NCBI GenBank assembly: GCA_002049455.2
Contig: KV918984.1
Coordinates: 1 to 64,000, forward strand
Origin: Porphyra umbilicalis
Lineage: Eukaryota > Rhodophyta > Bangiophyceae > Bangiales > Bangiaceae
DNA: 64,000 nucleotides
Direction: 5' to 3'
Shown here: in pieces, positions 61,688 through 64,000 of the stretch
Numbering within the stretch: the stretch's first letter is position 1
Layout of the letters: every line of letters begins with the position of its first letter
The notes under the pieces: generated by a model
Databases searched by the model: none
What the model saw: only the letters and a program-made list of their open reading frames with translations
What the model was told of the DNA's origin: nothing
Program-made: the position numbers and the translations under genes

Positions 61688-63370
61688 CGCGCGGGGCGCG
61701 CCGCCACCCCGGTGGGCGCCTCGACGGGCGGCGGTGGCCGGCAGCGCGCTGCTGTGGCCGCGACAGACGCGCCGCCGTCTCGGTCGTCGCGCAGCCGCAG
61801 GCGCCGACGGCGCGCGGCGCGCCGCCACCGCCCCCGTGCGCGCCGCCACCCCCCGCCCCGCCACGGCGGCCGCGCGGCCGCCGCGGGCGGCTTGCCGCCA
61901 CGGCCGCGCGCGGCGGCGCGCGTTGTGGCGCCGCCCGGCGGCCGCCCCGCGACGGGCGCACCCCCCCCCCACGGTGGCGGCCGCGTGGCGTCGCGGCGGG
62001 GCGCTCCCCCCGCCTCGGCGTCGCTGCGTCGACGGCGGCGGCGGCGGCCGCACGGGCGGGGCCGCTGGTGATCTCTGGTGCGGGCGAGACGCTGCCGGCG
62101 CGAACGCCGTTTTGGGGTGCCCGCCGACGACCACCCACGCGGACGCCGTCGACGCTGCACGGGCGGCGCCGACGGCGCGTCGGCGTGTCGCCGACGCGCG
62201 TGCCCGTCGGCGCGTCGGGCGGCCGGCCCGCGCGGGCGGTCGGCAGGCGCCGACGCGGGGGGCGACCGCCGTCACTGCCGGGGCGGCACCAAAGAAGGAC
62301 GCCGTGTCTGGGAGCGCGCGCCGCGCCACGAGCCCGTGGATGCAGCGGCCGACGGTGGGGCAGGGGGGGGGGACGCGCATCGCGCGGTGGAGATGACGGC
62401 GGGCCGGCGCGCGGGGGAATGGGGCTCGGCGCTGCGGGGCCGCTGCCACCGACGAGGGATGGCGCTGCGCGACGACCGGCGCGGGCGGGGGTGCTCGACG
62501 AGTGGGACGGCGGCCGTGACGGCGCGGGGCGAGGGCGCGGCGTGCACCGAAAGGTCGCCCGCCCCGTGCCGCGGCGGCGACCGCAGTGCGCGTCGGCGGC
62601 TTGCGGGCGCCGGGGTCCCCCCTCCTCCAACCCACGGCTGTCCAGAGGGGCCCTCTGGCGGGGCTCGCCCCCCCCTGCAATACCCGCCTTGGCCGCAGGC
62701 AAGCGTCGCCCGCGGCGCGCCCGCCCCGAGCGCCGCCCGCGGGGCAGCAGCCCATCGGAAAATCTCCCGTGTCCCTCGAGTCCCTCGCGCGACCGCCGTC
62801 GCGCGAGCGGGGTGCGCGGCCTCGCGTGCCGTTGTGGGGGGGGGAGGCGCCGCCCGCGCCCCGCACGTCGCCGGGCGGGGGGCGCCCCCGGCGTGTCCCC
62901 CGGGGGGACTCCCCCCGCGCCATGCCGCCCGCGGCGGCCGCCCCCACGGCCGCTGCCGCTGGGCGAGAGGCCGGGCCCGCCCGGCGCGGGCACCCCCCCC
63001 GCGTTACCGCCGGTCGCGGCGCCCCGTCGGCCGCCGCCGGGGGAGTCGCGCCCCCCAAAAGCGCAATGACGGTTCGTCGGGGGGGTGGATGCGGCAGCCA
63101 CCCCCACGCATCCCCGACAAGCCGGTCACCGCTGCCATCATCGACGCTGCTGTGAGCAACGCCGCCCACGACGCTGAGGCCACCGTCGTCGCGCCCGCCT
63201 CGGTGCACGGCGAGCGCCGACCTCTGACGCCCGCCGACCTTGCCGACGGCCAACCCCCCGACGCCCAGTGGTCCCCGCGGGCCTGCGATTTCATTCTACC
63301 TCGCCGCCCTCTCCCCTCCCCCTCCACCGCTTCCGCCCTCTTTTTTTTTTCGCCGCCGCACCGGGGCACC
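61688..63370. other. extremely GC-rich region without a supported gene
   Basis: Frames are open on both strands for over 600 codons, with Arg/Ala/Pro shadow composition and no recognisable domain. 63280-63370 is C/T-rich and ends as the leader of the next gene. Confidence 0.4.
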
Positions 63371-64000
63371 ATGTCGCCCTCCACCCCGGCGCGCGCCACA
63401 ACCTCCCGTGTCACCACGGGGCGGTCGGTGCGTGACCCCGCCGGCTCCTGGCGTCTGCCGGCGGCCATCGCCGCTGTGACTGCAGCCGCTGCCATCGCCG
63501 CCGTGATGATGATGGTCGCCCCGACGGCGGTCATCAGTGTGGTCGCCGCGGCGACAGCCGGCGTGTCAGCCGCGGGTGCGGCAGCGGCTGCGGCAACGTC
63601 GACGTTCGCCTATGCGGTCGTGCTCCGCGTTGCCGCGGTGGCCGTTTGCTCCGCCATGCTCCTGGAGGCGGTGGCCACGACTCGCGCCGCCGGGTGCGCG
63701 CTCCTTGCGGCCGTCCGCTGGGCCGCGTGCCTCCCGCGCCTGGTGGTGACCTGGTTGATACGCTCGCGTGCGGCGATCGTCGCCCTGATCATGCGGGGCA
63801 TCCAGGGTGAACATTTGGGCGTGCAAGTGTTTGTCGTCGCCCTCTGGTTGCCTCTCCGTGCGGCGCTGCGTACGTTTGTAGGACGGTACTGGAGCGAGAG
63901 AAAGAAGGGGGGGGGGGGGGGGGGGATGTTGGGAGGTCGCCGCGTACCACTTCATTGCGGTGATGAACCAGTCAGGAGACTGTGGTGTCGGCGGCCAACC
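63371..64000 (+). CDS. membrane protein, 3' end cut by the window
   Basis: ATG at 63371 (MSPSTPARATTSRVTTGRSV) follows a C/T-rich leader with GCACCATGT context. The frame is open for 210 codons to the window end. Predicted membrane helices are at about 36-65 (AIAAVTAAAAIAAVMMMVAP), 65-90, 95-115 (VVLRVAAVAVCSAMLLEAVA) and later (LPRLVVTWLIRSRAAIVALI; VQVFVVALWLPLRAALRTFV). A poly-Gly stretch (63910-63927) follows and could mark either a loop or a frameshift site. A short N-terminal basic segment precedes the first helix. Layout is loosely similar to the Ala-rich membrane-type genes at 27238 and 39923 but no intron is visible. Function unknown. Confidence 0.55.
   Translation, partial: MSPSTPARATTSRVTTGRSVRDPAGSWRLPAAIAAVTAAAAIAAVMMMVAPTAVISVVAAATAGVSAAGAAAAAATSTFAYAVVLRVAAVAVCSAMLLEAVATTRAAGCALLAAVRWAACLPRLVVTWLIRSRAAIVALIMRGIQGEHLGVQVFVVALWLPLRAALRTFVGRYWSERKKGGGGGGMLGGRRVPLHCGDEPVRRLWCRRPT

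Noticed and set aside
57787-63253. Several overlapping ORFs of 500-925 codons on both strands
   Set aside because: Mutually overlapping and compositionally driven. Natural segments form one minus-strand model (61100-58210) that crosses frames.
1-64000. tRNA, rRNA, telomere repeats or replication origin
   Set aside because: None of the conserved tRNA arms, rRNA cores or telomeric repeats were recognised on either strand by eye.
1-64000. Giant-virus (for example pandoravirus-like) genome segment
   Set aside because: High GC fits, but introns, satellite DNA, Harbinger/Tigger remains and low gene density fit a eukaryotic chromosome better.

Overview
The window looks like nuclear DNA of a GC-rich eukaryote. 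Evidence: genes with short GT..AG introns, a serine hydroxymethyltransferase with an organelle-type leader, secreted proteins with signal peptides, PIF/Harbinger and Tigger/pogo transposase remains, a satellite, and no operons or bacterial-style gene packing. The very high GC, long G and C homopolymers, few introns, secreted Cys-rich modules on Pro-rich linkers, a hedgehog-type Hint protein and a secreted APYALAGD-type domain together suggest a bangiophyte red alga (Porphyra/Pyropia type). That assignment is inference; another GC-rich alga or protist is possible.

Layout. 1-14.3 kb is repeat-dominated: three same-orientation blocks of a 174-bp satellite (1-960, 5715-7075, 10790-14275), separated by a decayed Harbinger transposase, a fold-back element, a Myb/SANT-like reading frame and a decayed Tigger transposase. 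14.28-19.51 kb is a 5.2-kb element bounded by about 400-bp inverted repeats. It carries one long unrecognised ORF (487 aa) and a degenerate GATA-type zinc finger. This is the best candidate for something undescribed. 19.5-26.9 kb is gene-poor, with small uncertain ORFs, a broken ePHD-finger gene and a short MITE-like element.

27-63 kb is extremely GC-rich and holds the better genes: two paralogous two-exon Ala-rich membrane-type genes (27.2 and 39.9 kb), a secreted glycine-rich protein, a 1.9-kb-arm inverted duplication (33.8-38.6 kb), a secreted three-module Cys-rich protein, a Hint protein, a CAP-domain protein, SHMT, an RRM-like protein, a small four-helix membrane protein, a secreted two-part protein, a long low-complexity protein with a helix-turn-helix-like segment, and a membrane protein cut by the window end. 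Several genes (signal-peptide, Cys-rich, Gly-rich, CAP, Hint) point to a cell-surface or extracellular-matrix gene neighbourhood, but there is no sign of co-regulation beyond proximity.

Limits. GC-rich DNA gives long spurious ORFs on both strands, so many open frames here were rejected. Long homopolymers make true frames switch, so several models are approximate. Exon boundaries, promoters and family names were judged by eye only.
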